A stretch of 64,000 bases of DNA from 3-1-20CM-4-69-9 sp963833655 (GTDB lineage Bacteria; Actinomycetota; Thermoleophilia; Gaiellales; Gaiellaceae): contig CAWHYL010000006.1 in the NCBI GenBank assembly GCA_963833655.1, positions 248,001 to 312,000 on the forward strand, written 5' to 3'. A program made the position numbers and the translations under genes. Shown one piece after another: positions 42,464-50,973 of the stretch; the stretch's first letter is position 1; every line of letters begins with the position of its first letter. The notes below the pieces were generated by a model, which was not told where the DNA came from, did no database searches, and was given only the letters and a program-made list of their open reading frames with translations.

Positions 42464-43720
42464 TCAGCCCGACGCTGCTTGGTCGAGTTGCCTCTCGCGG
42501 TTTGCTCCCGAGGTGGCGTCACGATCACGGGGAGGGCCGCCGTGCCAGTCGAGACATAGCGCTGTAGCGTCGTCGCGTAGCTGACCTCCGCTTGCCTGCA
42601 GCACCGCCTGGGTAAGGTGCTGAACCGCCTCGCGGGGATGCATGTCGCTCGCCGCAGTCAGGATGGCGGCGATGTCAATACCCGCCGCATTTCGCTCAAA
42701 CATGCCGTCGGTGACGAACATCAGCCGGTCGCCCACCTCCAATGACAGCGCTTGCACCCGGTAGGCGTGCCCGCGCTGCACACCGAACGGGCGGTCAACC
42801 TCCAGCCGAACGTCCTCGACCTCACCGCCCCGCAGCCGCATCGGCGGAGGATGGCCGGCGTTGACGATCCCGGCGGTCGCGCTGGCCAAGTCAATCCGCA
42901 CGAGCAGGCCGGTAACGAACTGGCCCTCGCTGGCCTGCTCGGCGAGCGCATCATTCGCTAGCCAAGACTGCTCGGCAAGCCCAACCCCCCGCCGGCGCGC
43001 ATTTCGCAGAGCCCCGACCAGCACAGTCGCCAGCAGGGCGGCGTCCATCGTGTGGCCCATCGCGTCGGTCATCGACACGTGCAGGGTGTCTCGCTCCAGC
43101 GAAAAGTCGAAGGTGTCACCGCCGATCTCACCAGCCGGCTGCAGCCAGGCGGCGAGCGTGAACTGCCCCGCCTCGCAGGTAAAGGCACCGGGCAACAGCC
43201 GATGCTGGATCTCCGCCGCCAGCGACAACGGCACCGAGCGCTGCCCCCACTCGAACAGATCGGTATAGCGCCGGTTCGCAATCACCACGTACGCCAAGAA
43301 GTGCGCCGCCAGCGCGACATCGGCCACCGTCTGTGCAACCGGGAAGTCGTCCAGCCCCAACTCAAGAACGCCGACCGCCTCACCGCGGCTGGTTACCGGC
43401 GCGAACAAGCGAGCGCCGCTACCCTCGGCGACCACCTCGACGGCCTGGGCGGCCAGCGCCCGCCCCTGCGGCGTCCCGACCAACGGCACGCGCTCCGCAG
43501 TCTCCTTCCCGTGCGACCGCAGTCGCCCCCTCTCGCCCGCGTGGCCCAGTCGAATCAGGGACCGGCCACTGAAGTCGGCGATCAGGAAGTTGACCTCGCG
43601 GGCACCGATCGCTTCCGCCAGCTCGGTGGCCAGGACATCGACGGCCGCGACCGGCGGCGCAGCCTCGACCGCCGCAAGCAACGCATTCAAGCTCAACGGC
43701 GATCGGCGACCCCCACCCAT
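42464..43720 (-). CDS. GAF-PP2C (SpoIIE/RsbU-type) serine phosphatase
   Basis: 418 residues from ATG 43720 (GTG 43750 possible). The N-terminal GAF-like sensor spans about 10-150. The PP2C domain shows SLAAEIQHRLLPGAF, LQPAGEIGGDTFDFSLERDT (metal Asp), VSMTDAMGHTMDAALLATVL, LLVRIDLASATAGIVNAGHP, DRLMFVTDGMFERNA and GGQLRDDATALCLDW. This is the usual order of Mn2+-dependent phosphatases that dephosphorylate anti-anti-sigma factors. No STAS or anti-sigma gene is adjacent, so its partner is elsewhere. Confidence 0.9.
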   Translation of the reverse strand: MGGGRRSPLSLNALLAAVEAAPPVAAVDVLATELAEAIGAREVNFLIADFSGRSLIRLGHAGERGRLRSHGKETAERVPLVGTPQGRALAAQAVEVVAEGSGARLFAPVTSRGEAVGVLELGLDDFPVAQTVADVALAAHFLAYVVIANRRYTDLFEWGQRSVPLSLAAEIQHRLLPGAFTCEAGQFTLAAWLQPAGEIGGDTFDFSLERDTLHVSMTDAMGHTMDAALLATVLVGALRNARRRGVGLAEQSWLANDALAEQASEGQFVTGLLVRIDLASATAGIVNAGHPPPMRLRGGEVEDVRLEVDRPFGVQRGHAYRVQALSLEVGDRLMFVTDGMFERNAAGIDIAAILTAASDMHPREAVQHLTQAVLQASGGQLRDDATALCLDWHGGPPRDRDATSGANRERQLDQAASG

Positions 43721-43730
43721 ACCGCCAAAC

Positions 43731-43904
43731 CTAACCCGGCCGTTCGCCACGCTGACTGGGCCCTCCGTCGGTGACCGTCAAACGCCCCATCACCTGCCCG
43801 CAGAGCTGACGGCATCGCCCCTCCATCAGACCACCGTCGGCGCCGCGGCGTTTTTGGCGCGCTTCGCAGCCTTCCCCCAAAAGATCGACCAGGTCGTCGT
43901 TCAT
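43731..43904 (-). CDS. possible small ORF upstream of the PP2C gene
   Basis: 57 residues from ATG 43904 (MNDDLVDLLGEGCEARQKRR) ending 10 bp before ATG 43720 of the phosphatase and overlapping the alternative GTG 43750. A GGGGGCGAG lies upstream. It may be a leader or coupled small gene, but the composition is not convincing. Confidence 0.3.
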   Translation of the reverse strand: MNDDLVDLLGEGCEARQKRRGADGGLMEGRCRQLCGQVMGRLTVTDGGPSQRGERPG

Positions 43905-44289
43905 CGCTCGCCCCCGACCCTGGTCGACTGGAGCGCCGAGCGGCGCTGACAGGAGGCGGCATGCTGCGGGTGGTTCCTGGAAGGAACGCATGAGGCAGGC
44001 CCCCAACGCTCGACCCGCTGCACGTCCACCCGGAGCGTGATCCGCTGGCGACGATCGCAGTCTCGGCTGCACCGGTCGTTCTCGAGGGCCGCTATCGGCT
44101 GTCGCGCCGCATTAGTCAGCCAGCTAACCCGTCGTTAACCGGTCGCAGGCCGCCTCACCGTCGATCATGAAGGGCCCGACCAGCTTCGCAGCCAGCGTTT
44201 CCATCTTCGTCATCCGTTTGCTCACTAGAAACGGTCCCGTGGCATGAAAGGGCCCGCGGATGCGGACCCTCCCTGCATCGAGCCGGGGC
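43905..44289. other. no gene seen
   Basis: 385 bp. An imperfect hairpin GGGCCCGC/GCGGACCC near 44247-44266 could terminate the minus-strand gene at 44290. No coding frame is supported. Confidence 0.4.
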
Positions 44290-44604
44290 TTATGCCCGGA
44301 CGGCTCCGTTGGTCTTGTGGAAGATGACCTCGCCGTCGGTCACCTTCGGCGGAGTCTTGAGGATCCTCTCTAGCTTCTCGTCGCGCACCCACTCGGATGC
44401 GACACGAGTCGACTCAGTGGCCTGCGTCGAGGTGTCAAAAAGCCCGATCGAGCTCATGACGCCCTCGCCGGTGTCGATCAGGAAGTAGCCGCTGAAGCCG
44501 GGCAGCTTGCTCAGGCGGGGCGCCAAACTCTCGCCGACCTTCTTCGTCAACTCGTCCTTGTGGCTCGCGTCGATGCCTTCGTAGCGTCTCACAGTCGCAA
44601 ACAT
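44290..44604 (-). CDS. small ABM-like (antibiotic biosynthesis monooxygenase-fold) protein
   Basis: 104 residues: MFATVRRYEGIDASHKDELT, KLPGFSGYFLIDTGEGVMSS, IGLFDTSTQATESTRVASEW. The strand-helix pattern with PGFxGYxLID and IGLFDT is that of ferredoxin-fold ABM-like stress proteins. Monocistronic. No cofactor residues can be assigned. Confidence 0.75.
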   Translation of the reverse strand: MFATVRRYEGIDASHKDELTKKVGESLAPRLSKLPGFSGYFLIDTGEGVMSSIGLFDTSTQATESTRVASEWVRDEKLERILKTPPKVTDGEVIFHKTNGAVRA

Positions 44605-44821
44605 CTGTTGCTCCTAACTCTGTTCAGGGTTGGGGAACTCGGGTCGAGCTCTCCTGCTGCGCTCAGGCCAGTTTTCGCAAGTCGGAAAGGAACTTCGGAG
44701 CCTCGGCGGCTTGCGCGCTAGGTCTACGCGCTCATCCACCATAGCCGCGATCTCGTACCGTCGCGGACCACCGCCGATTTCACATTGCGACTGCTAATCT
44801 GTGGGTAGCTAGGCGAACCCG

Positions 44822-45211
44822 GTGACGCTGCTGCGTCCTCCCGCTTTCGTGCGGGAGGTGAGACAAGCGGTGGAAGAGTCACGAAAGCACGGCCCGTTCG
44901 ACACGCGTTGGCCGTCCGCGCGCAAAGACAGCGAGGGTGCATTGTCAATCGCTCCGCCTCTTCGCGCCGCGGAGGCCGCTGAAGCACTCGACTGGGAAGC
45001 CTTCTCCAACCGTCACTTCGCAGGGCGCAGACGGCACGACATGGAAGCGGTGACGGCATATGCGAGGTACACGCAGGGACGCGAATGGCGGACTACGCCG
45101 GCGCGGCTGAGCATCGTCCCACCAGAGCACGTTCCAGCCGCCGTCGAGCTGGCAGCTGAAGACGCGGGAACGCAACGTCTGCCCGCCGCGACCGCCGCCG
45201 ACCGGAGGTAA
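44822..45211 (+). CDS. hypothetical protein, 129 aa
   Basis: From GTG 44822. The centre reads ALDWEAFSNRHFAGRRRHDM then EAVTAYARYTQGREWR, resembling actinobacterial proteins with WxAFSxRxFPGRRRHDLEAL followed by AY. The N- and C-terminal parts are Arg/Ala rich and less convincing. It ends 14 bp before the next gene in the same direction and may share its transcript. Confidence 0.55.
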   Translation: MTLLRPPAFVREVRQAVEESRKHGPFDTRWPSARKDSEGALSIAPPLRAAEAAEALDWEAFSNRHFAGRRRHDMEAVTAYARYTQGREWRTTPARLSIVPPEHVPAAVELAAEDAGTQRLPAATAADRR

Positions 45212-45225
45212 CCGAGGAGGAACCC

Positions 45226-45537
45226 ATGACTACCCAGAGATCTGAACTAGAGCAAAGACGCGCTGAACTGACGCAATCGCTGCCAGCGTTGAGCGACAAC
45301 CGAGCCAACACCTATCGCCGCAACAGCGACGCGCTCGCGCTCGATCGCGCCGGGGTAAAGCGCGAGCCGCCGGAGGAGATGGCGCGGCTGGGAGAGGCCG
45401 AGACAGCCGCCAACGCAGCAATTCGCGATGTTCAGCGCGAGCTTCGTGACATTGACGCAGAGATCAAACTCAGGCCGCGCCCTCGCCTCCGAGCGAGATT
45501 TCGACGCACCGCTCGCCGGGCCCGCGCCGCCCGGTGA
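45226..45537 (+). CDS. coiled-coil hypothetical protein, 103 aa
   Basis: From ATG 45226 with a strong AGGAGGAA upstream. TTQRSELEQRRAELTQSLPA and ETAANAAIRDVQRELRDIDA form helices with heptads; the tail is Arg-rich (RARFRRTARRARAAR) and could bind nucleic acid or phosphate polymers. No known domain. Confidence 0.6.
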   Translation: MTTQRSELEQRRAELTQSLPALSDNRANTYRRNSDALALDRAGVKREPPEEMARLGEAETAANAAIRDVQRELRDIDAEIKLRPRPRLRARFRRTARRARAAR

Positions 45538-45610
45538 GTGCTTTGCCCATCACCCGCAGAGCGGTTGACGTCCTGGCCTGTTCAGGGTTCCGCTCGCCCG
45601 GCCGCGAGCG

Positions 45611-46054
45611 ATGCCTACCGCCGCGAAGACACACGAACCGCTGGCGATGCGGCCCCGACGCGGGCAAGTTACGCCCAACCGACGACACAAGAGTGGACTC
45701 CAACGCTATTGCTCGGGCTGCGCGCGAGAGACGGAGCACGTGGCGCGGGCGGCTGACGGGCGCGGGAGCACTCCCTCGATCCGGTGGCCGACCACAGAAC
45801 CGGCGAGTGGCACTACGATCTGCCTGAACTGTGGCCAGTCGCGCGCTGCTAGCCCCCAACCGCGACCCCCGGCGTGGTCAAGTTGGCCCAGAAACCGGAT
45901 CGCCACCCTAAGCCTCGCCGTCGCTGCTGACTCCAGCGACACCGTAGACGATTGGGTTTCCGAAACCGCGGCCGAGAACGAAGGAATGCCTCCGAGGCGC
46001 GAGCCGCGACGCCTGCTTAGAAGCAACGCCGCCTGCGACGCGCCCGTGCAATAG
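45611..46054 (+). CDS. zinc-ribbon-like hypothetical protein
   Basis: Up to 147 residues; the start is uncertain. A clear element is RYCSGCARETEHVARAADGR, IRWPTTEPASGTTICLNCGQ: two CxxC knuckles about 40 residues apart, with the phrase SIRWPxxEPASGTTICxxCGQ also seen in small actinobacterial proteins. The last 60 residues are poorly convincing and may be read-through. Probably a small metal-binding protein. Confidence 0.5.
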   Translation: MPTAAKTHEPLAMRPRRGQVTPNRRHKSGLQRYCSGCARETEHVARAADGRGSTPSIRWPTTEPASGTTICLNCGQSRAASPQPRPPAWSSWPRNRIATLSLAVAADSSDTVDDWVSETAAENEGMPPRREPRRLLRSNAACDAPVQ

Positions 46055-46451
46055 CTCGGTAGTCGCGTACCCGTGACGTGAACGCTGACGCAATGCACGG
46101 GAGGAGGCCGCCGAGATACTCGAGTCGCAGGGGACGTATCCGGCGAGCGTGAGACGCTCGATTCTGCCCTCGAGCTCTCCCGCCGGAAAGGGACCGCGGC
46201 GGGGCGCGGCGTGGCGCAGACCGCCGCGCAGCGAGTACCTGTGGGCCGGTTCCCGGGCTAGGTCGGCGGCAGGTGGTTCTCGCCAGACTTCTTTTACTCG
46301 CCTGTCGCCGCTGCCGCGCGGGGAGTTTTCAAGCGTGATCGCGGGACGGTCATCGTCTCGACGCGACCGCCTGCGATCTGACGACATCCGTCGGCGCGCC
46401 GCCCGCGTAGTGGCTTGAGAAGCATTCTGCGTCTAGCCCGGGAGGGAAGGC
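46055..46451. other. no gene seen
   Basis: 397 bp before the truncated haemoglobin. A plus-strand stretch EEAAEILESQGTYPASVRRS near 46100 looks weakly coding but has no start or continuation. Confidence 0.35.
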
Positions 46452-46889
46452 ATGACGGAAGCGAGTCTTTACGAACGGCTCGGTGGTGCGTTCGCCATCG
46501 CAGCAGTCATCGACCACTTCAGCGAGGCGGTCGTGCGGAACCCGATCGCGGGTCAAGGATCGAAGGACCCTGAACTACACGAATGGAGCACCAATGATCT
46601 GGCCAGGCTTCCAGGCCTGAAATTCATGCGCACTCTCTGGGTCTGCGACATTGCCGGCGGCCCCCAGGTCTATGCAGCCACGAAGCCGGGCAAGACTCAC
46701 CTCGGCCTGGAAGAAGCCCATCGCGCGCTGCACATCTCCCCCGACATCTTCGACGAGGTCGCGGCCGAGCTTTCGCGATCGCTTGACCACTTCAACGTGC
46801 CCGAGCGGGAGAAGGGAGAAGTCCTCGCCGCATTTGCCGCGCACAAGGGCGAGGTGACGGAGGGCTACTCGCGCAATGCTGAGTCCTAA
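46452..46889 (+). CDS. glbN: group 1 truncated haemoglobin
   Basis: 145 residues. SLYERLGGAFAIAAVIDHFS at the start, VCDIAGGPQVYAATKPGKTH, then LGLEEAHRALHISPDIFDEV with proximal His90, and LSRSLDHFNVPEREKGEVLA. This matches the 2-on-2 globin family TrHbN, which oxidises NO with O2 or stores O2. It has GGGAGGGAAGGC before its ATG. A qNOR remnant lies elsewhere in the window, so NO detoxification may now rest on this gene (inference). Confidence 0.88.
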   Translation: MTEASLYERLGGAFAIAAVIDHFSEAVVRNPIAGQGSKDPELHEWSTNDLARLPGLKFMRTLWVCDIAGGPQVYAATKPGKTHLGLEEAHRALHISPDIFDEVAAELSRSLDHFNVPEREKGEVLAAFAAHKGEVTEGYSRNAES

Positions 46890-47006
46890 CTGACGGCTCT
46901 CTTTGACCGGATACCCGTTGTCTCACTGCTCGCGCGCGCGCCGCGCTCGGTCGACGGCGCCATGAGCACCTTGCTCAGAAGACCTGCGGAGGTGCTTCGA
47001 CGAGAA

Positions 47007-47597
47007 TCAGCCTGGCCGTAGCGCGTTGAGGAGTGCGGCGCGTGTGGCTGGGCCGAGGACGCCGTCTGGGCTGAGGTGGTCCGCGGTTTGGAAGGCGACC
47101 AGTGCGTGCTCGGTCGATGCCCCGAAGACACCGTCGATCGTTCCGGTGGTGTAGCCGAGCGAGCTGAGCGCGCGTTGGAGCTGCTTGACGGCGTTGCCGT
47201 GGTCGCCGAGTTTCAGGGTTGCAGCTGGTAGCGGGACTGTTTGTGGTTGCGTCGGCGTCGTTGTTGGAGCGCTTGCGGTCGTCAGCGGCGCGTTCGCCTT
47301 CTTCTTGCCAGTGCCCGAGAAGACGCCGCCGAGAGCAAGGCCGATCAGGAGGAGCGCAAGCGCGATTCCGAGTGCTGCAAGAATGCGGCGGCTCCCCGTC
47401 GGCGGCATCCGCGCCGGCCGTCTGCGCGTCAGCGACTCGGGCGCGAGCCAGTCATCCACGGGCACAGCCGCGTGTTCGCGTGTCTGTGCGTCGGGATCGG
47501 CTTGCACTGGCGGCCGGCGTCGTCGCGGCGGCAGCGTTTGTGGCTCGTCGAACCAGTCGTCGGGATCACGTGGAGGCTCGTTGGCGCCTGGGTTCAT
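47007..47597 (-). CDS. membrane-anchored peptidoglycan-binding protein
   Basis: 196 residues from ATG 47597, which overlaps the stop of the upstream M48 remnant as ATGA. A cytoplasmic Pro/Arg/Asp-rich N-terminus (about 1-70), one membrane helix (ILAALGIALALLLIGLALGG), a Thr/Pro linker, then a PG_binding_1 domain: LKLGDHGNAVKQLQRALSSL, GTIDGVFGASTEHALVAFQT, DGVLGPATRAALL. The domain binds cell-wall peptidoglycan. It probably anchors the envelope or senses the wall. Confidence 0.85.
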   Translation of the reverse strand: MNPGANEPPRDPDDWFDEPQTLPPRRRRPPVQADPDAQTREHAAVPVDDWLAPESLTRRRPARMPPTGSRRILAALGIALALLLIGLALGGVFSGTGKKKANAPLTTASAPTTTPTQPQTVPLPAATLKLGDHGNAVKQLQRALSSLGYTTGTIDGVFGASTEHALVAFQTADHLSPDGVLGPATRAALLNALRPG

Positions 47598-48190
47598 TCG
47601 GCGATGGCTGCCGCCAGGCGTTGCGGCGGCGTTGGGTGCGTGAAGAGGAGCAGGTACACGAGTTTGGGCGGGTCGCGGTCGGTTAAGTTGCTTGCAACGA
47701 GCTGGCGAAACGTTTGCTCGTAGGCGGCGCGGTCGCCGGTCAGCTCGAGCGCGAAGCGGTAAGCCTCTTGTTCCCACCGTCGCGACAGCGCATTTGCCGC
47801 GGGACCCGCGACGAGCGTGAACCCCAACGGGATCAGCAGGAGCAGCGGCAGTCGGTGCGGATCGGCAACCCCCATTCCCAATAGCGCCCAAAGCATGATC
47901 GTGGTAACGATGACACCGGCGAGCGAGAGCAGCGTTCCGAGCAGAACGTGATGCCTCCGGCGGTGGCCAAGCTCAGCGCGACCACCACGTGAATCTCCGT
48001 CCCCGACGCGTCGTCGAGCAGCCTGTCGGACACGACGAGCCGCCGTGTTCTCCCGAGACCGGTCACGTAGGCGTTCGCTTCGCGCGTGCAGCGGCTGGTG
48101 TCCTCGTTCAGCACGGCCCCCGACCCGCGAGCTCGGGGCGATCGGGTGTCGCCTAGTCGAGCTGCTCGCGTCGCCGGCGACCTCCGCAAG
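47594..48190 (-). pseudogene. M48 (Ste24/HtpX-like) metallopeptidase, frameshift inside HExxH
   Basis: The upstream frame reads TREANAYVTGLGRTRRLVVS, DRLLDDASGTEIHVVVA. The next bases (complement of 47970-47980) give GCG-CT-GAG-CTT where GCG-CAC/T-GAG-CTT is expected. After the lost base the second frame continues ELGHRRRHHVLLGTLLSLAG and later AANALSRRWEQEAYRFALEL, LVYLLLFTHPTPPQRLAAAI. The deletion removes the first zinc His of HELGH. The N-terminal membrane part before GAVLNEDTSRCT is also missing or scrambled. The dead gene still ends in ATGA coupling to the peptidoglycan-binding gene. Confidence 0.8.
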
Positions 48191-48422
48191 AAGATGTCGC
48201 TCCCCTCCGGATCACCGATTCAACCAGGGCGTACGCGCGCATGGGACCGGCGATCCCACACTGGCACGCCCGTTTCGTGCTGGAGGCGCAGGGGCTTACC
48301 GCCGATGCGCGGCGCTGGCCCGATCTGCCGCGAAGGGTTGTGCCGACTCAAGACGGGCGGACACCGCCGCCCTCCAAAGCTGCCCGTTTGGCATCCGGAA
48401 CGGATCGCGGAACAATGCGTTC
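48191..48422. other. no gene seen
   Basis: About 230 bp between the M48 remnant and the next plus-strand gene. Nothing supported. Confidence 0.35.
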
Positions 48423-48758
48423 GTGGGCTTCGCCGATGCGGCCGCGCACAACGAAGAAGTCTTCCGGTCGATCAATGAGCGGGTCGAGCAAGGGGCCAAG
48501 CAGCACGGCGTGGAGCAGCTACTGCCCTTCCATTGCGAGTGCGCGACCGAAGCGTGTCTGGAGGCGATCGAGCTTGCGCCCGCGGAATACGACCGGATCG
48601 CGTCTCACCGCGCACGCTTCGTCGTCGTACCCGGACACGAACAGGCGAGCGTCGAAAACGTCGTCGAGAGGCACTCCGGCTACCTCGTCGTCGAGAAGAC
48701 CGGCGAGGCACGTGCCGAGATTGAACGCGAACACCCGCGGCCACGCCATCAGGAGTGA
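48423..48758 (+). CDS. conserved actinobacterial hypothetical protein
   Basis: 111 residues from GTG 48423: NEEVFRSINERVEQGAKQHG, LPFHCECATEACLEAIELAP, EYDRIASHRARFVVVPGHEQ, VERHSGYLVVEKTGEARAEI. The FxCECxxxxCxxxIxLxPxEYxxIRxxxxRFxVxPGH pattern with three Cys is a widespread uncharacterised actinobacterial family, perhaps metal-binding. The long upstream frame extension lacks this character, so GTG 48423 is preferred. Confidence 0.7.
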   Translation: MGFADAAAHNEEVFRSINERVEQGAKQHGVEQLLPFHCECATEACLEAIELAPAEYDRIASHRARFVVVPGHEQASVENVVERHSGYLVVEKTGEARAEIEREHPRPRHQE

Positions 48759-48997
48759 CCCTGGGCGTCATGTGCGATCGCCGTCAGCACGAGCTCGGCT
48801 TCGTCAGCTGCCCGCTCACAGGCGGCGGCACAGCGTAGGATCGACTCATCGAGGCCGGCCTGGCGGCAACGCACAGCCGCCGCGCCGCACGCCCCGACGG
48901 TGAGCCGGAGAGCGAGATCCCGCCGCGAGTCTGCTTCGTCGAGCAGATCAGCGGTGGTTCGCACCGTGGCAATCGCTCGGAGAAGGTCGCCGAACAA
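48749..48997 (-). CDS. possible small helical Cys-containing protein
   Basis: 82 residues from TTG 48997: LFGDLLRAIATVRTTADLLD, RLTVGACGAAAVRCRQAG, ESILRCAAACERAADEAELV. Two helices with spaced Cys resemble part of a four-helix Cys-rich bundle, but the upstream half of such a protein is missing. It may be a remnant. The end overlaps the convergent gene by 10 bp. Confidence 0.35.
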   Translation of the reverse strand: MFGDLLRAIATVRTTADLLDEADSRRDLALRLTVGACGAAAVRCRQAGLDESILRCAAACERAADEAELVLTAIAHDAQGHS

Positions 48998-49148
48998 GTC
49001 CCGTCCCGTGAGCGTCTGCCGAGAGTTGCGAACGCACTTTGATCGATTACAGCAAGCTCGCCGGGGGCACACTCGCTTGCCCGGCGCTCCTCCGAAATCA
49101 ACCAGGCAGAGTCCTCCTGAAGAGGAGTGGCCGATCTCCGAAAGCAGA

Positions 49149-50255
49149 TCAGCCGTTGCGCGGAGGTGAACGTCGCGCCTGGAGAAAGTCGGCGTCCGCG
49201 CGGGCGACCAGTTCTCGGAGACTGTCGGCGGGCTCCGCCTCGGCAAGACCGAACGTAACCGAGTGATCCGCATCGGCCGCTGCCAGTACTGCGGCGATCT
49301 TCTCGAAGCGTGCCCTCGCCTCGCACACGCCGAGGTTCGGCATCGCGCACACCACCTCGTCGCCGCCGTAGCGCACAATCACATCGTAGGGGCGCACATT
49401 CGCGCGAAGGGTCTCGCCGAGGAGCCGCAGCAGCGCGTCGCCCGCAAGATGACCCCGACTGTCGTTGACCGCTTTGAGGCCGTCGACGTCGATGAACGCA
49501 AGCACGAGCCTGGCGCCCGTGCGGTGCGCACGCTCGAGCTCACGCGACACTTCCTCAAGACCGAGTTTGCGCGTCCACGCCCCCGTCAATTCGTCCGTCG
49601 CCACGAGCTTCAAGTTGTCTGCAGATTTGGTGCGGTCCCCACGCGCCTCGGCGCGTTCGCGGGCTGCCTCTTCCCGGTCGGAGGCCGCCCGTGCCCGGTC
49701 GTCGGCTGCCTTCGCGCGGTCGGCCGCCGCCCGTGCCCGGTCGCGCTCGGCGCGCAGAAGGATGTCCTCCCGACTCGCGTCCGCGTCATCCTGCAGATCG
49801 TGCAGACGAGCAAGCGCGTCACGGCCCGCCGCGCCACGATCACGAAGGTCGGCGGCCCGATCACGATCCTCCCCCGTTCCCAGCCTCGCCGCAGCACTCT
49901 CAGCGCGCACCATCGACACGTCGTCACGGTCCCGACCCGACCGCTTCCGCGCCAGAGCGCTCCGGTGGTAAGTGGTCGCATCGCCACCGGCGGCGAAATC
50001 ACCGTCGGCGGCATGCTGATCCTCATCCGCGCTTCGTTGATCACGCTCACTCGCCGTCTGGTCGTGATCCGACCACGTCTGATCCTGATCACTCGTCGTC
50101 TGGTCGCGACCACTCGCCTCCTGGTCGCGATCAATCAACGCGCGGTCACGCAACTGATCAATCGCACCGGTCGGGAGCTCGGCGCCGCAGGACCCGCACC
50201 TCTGAACGCCTGTCTCTTCGCCGCAGGCTGGACACCTCACAACCTTCACCGTCAC
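49149..50255 (-). CDS. GGDEF-domain diguanylate cyclase with zinc ribbon and RDQ heptad repeats
   Basis: 368 residues. Zinc ribbon at 8-24 (CPACGEETGVQRCGSC). Residues 41-86 repeat every seven residues with Asp-Gln at 44/45, 51/52, 58/59, 65/66, 72/73 and 79/80. A second charged heptad region spans about 125-210. The GGDEF domain begins TDELTGAWTRKLGLEE, has AFIDVDGLKAVNDSRGH, and the active loop RYGGDEVVCAM at 296-305 (GGDEV instead of GGDEF). It probably makes c-di-GMP from two GTP, with the repeats forming a charged coiled coil. Confidence 0.88.
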   Translation of the reverse strand: MTVKVVRCPACGEETGVQRCGSCGAELPTGAIDQLRDRALIDRDQEASGRDQTTSDQDQTWSDHDQTASERDQRSADEDQHAADGDFAAGGDATTYHRSALARKRSGRDRDDVSMVRAESAAARLGTGEDRDRAADLRDRGAAGRDALARLHDLQDDADASREDILLRAERDRARAAADRAKAADDRARAASDREEAARERAEARGDRTKSADNLKLVATDELTGAWTRKLGLEEVSRELERAHRTGARLVLAFIDVDGLKAVNDSRGHLAGDALLRLLGETLRANVRPYDVIVRYGGDEVVCAMPNLGVCEARARFEKIAAVLAAADADHSVTFGLAEAEPADSLRELVARADADFLQARRSPPRNG

Positions 50256-50973
50256 CCTCTCATTGCCGAGCGACCGCTCGGAGAGATCCCGATGGTACCC
50301 GCTTGAGCCGCCTTTTCGGCCGCCTCTGGAACTCCGTAAACCACTCCCACCGATGATCGCGGCAATGATCCTCCCCGGCGTGGCTCCGGCAGTGTTGAGA
50401 TTGCCTCGACGTTCAAACGGCCGTTTTTGGGCCTATCGAAAGGACCAGACAGGGCGCGCAACCCGTCGCAAACGTCATCTCGCCGAACAACGGCAATCGG
50501 CGCCCGCTTCCCGCAACTGCTCTGGATCGATATCAGCACGCTCGGCGCCGGGACGCCCCTGATTCTGGTCGGCGGGATCGCGATTTAGATCGCGGTAATG
50601 ATCAACAATGCAAACCCGAGCATCGACGAACGCCACGGTTGCCGTGCGCGAGTCGCCTCGTTGCCGCGCAGGTTTTCCAGAGTGTTCGGGGGTACTCGAA
50701 CGGCCCACGGAGGCCGGTCAAGGCGTGGTGAAGGGAGGCCGAGACCCCGCCTCCGGCCTCTTGCCTCCGTCCTCTCATTCGAGCTTGGACTCGCTCAGCA
50801 TGCCGTCGTTGGGAGCGAGGTCGTCCAAGAGGGCCAAGAAGGGCCGCCACCTTTCGTACTCCCAGGCCGAGCCACCACACATCGCAACGCTCGGAAGCGG
50901 CGCGGCAAGCTCGCGCCGTAAGCGCACGCAGTGCATCGAAAACGAAAAAGCGGGCCTCGACCGCCTTGAGGCG
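50256..50973. other. no gene seen
   Basis: 718 bp, the longest empty stretch. A plus-strand tail IGARFPQLLWIDISTLGAGT then PLILVGGIAI and stop (about 50500-50588) looks like the end of a membrane protein, but no start or body is present. It is otherwise featureless. Confidence 0.4.

Noticed and set aside
43781..43950. Plus-strand coding remnant before the PP2C gene
   Set aside because: A short frame ending VVVHRSPPTLVDWSAERR has no start, no family resemblance and overlaps a better minus-strand candidate.
44822..45009. Minus-strand ORF rich in Ser/Ala opposite the 129-aa gene
   Set aside because: Low-complexity antisense frame without start signal; the plus strand has a conserved-looking core.
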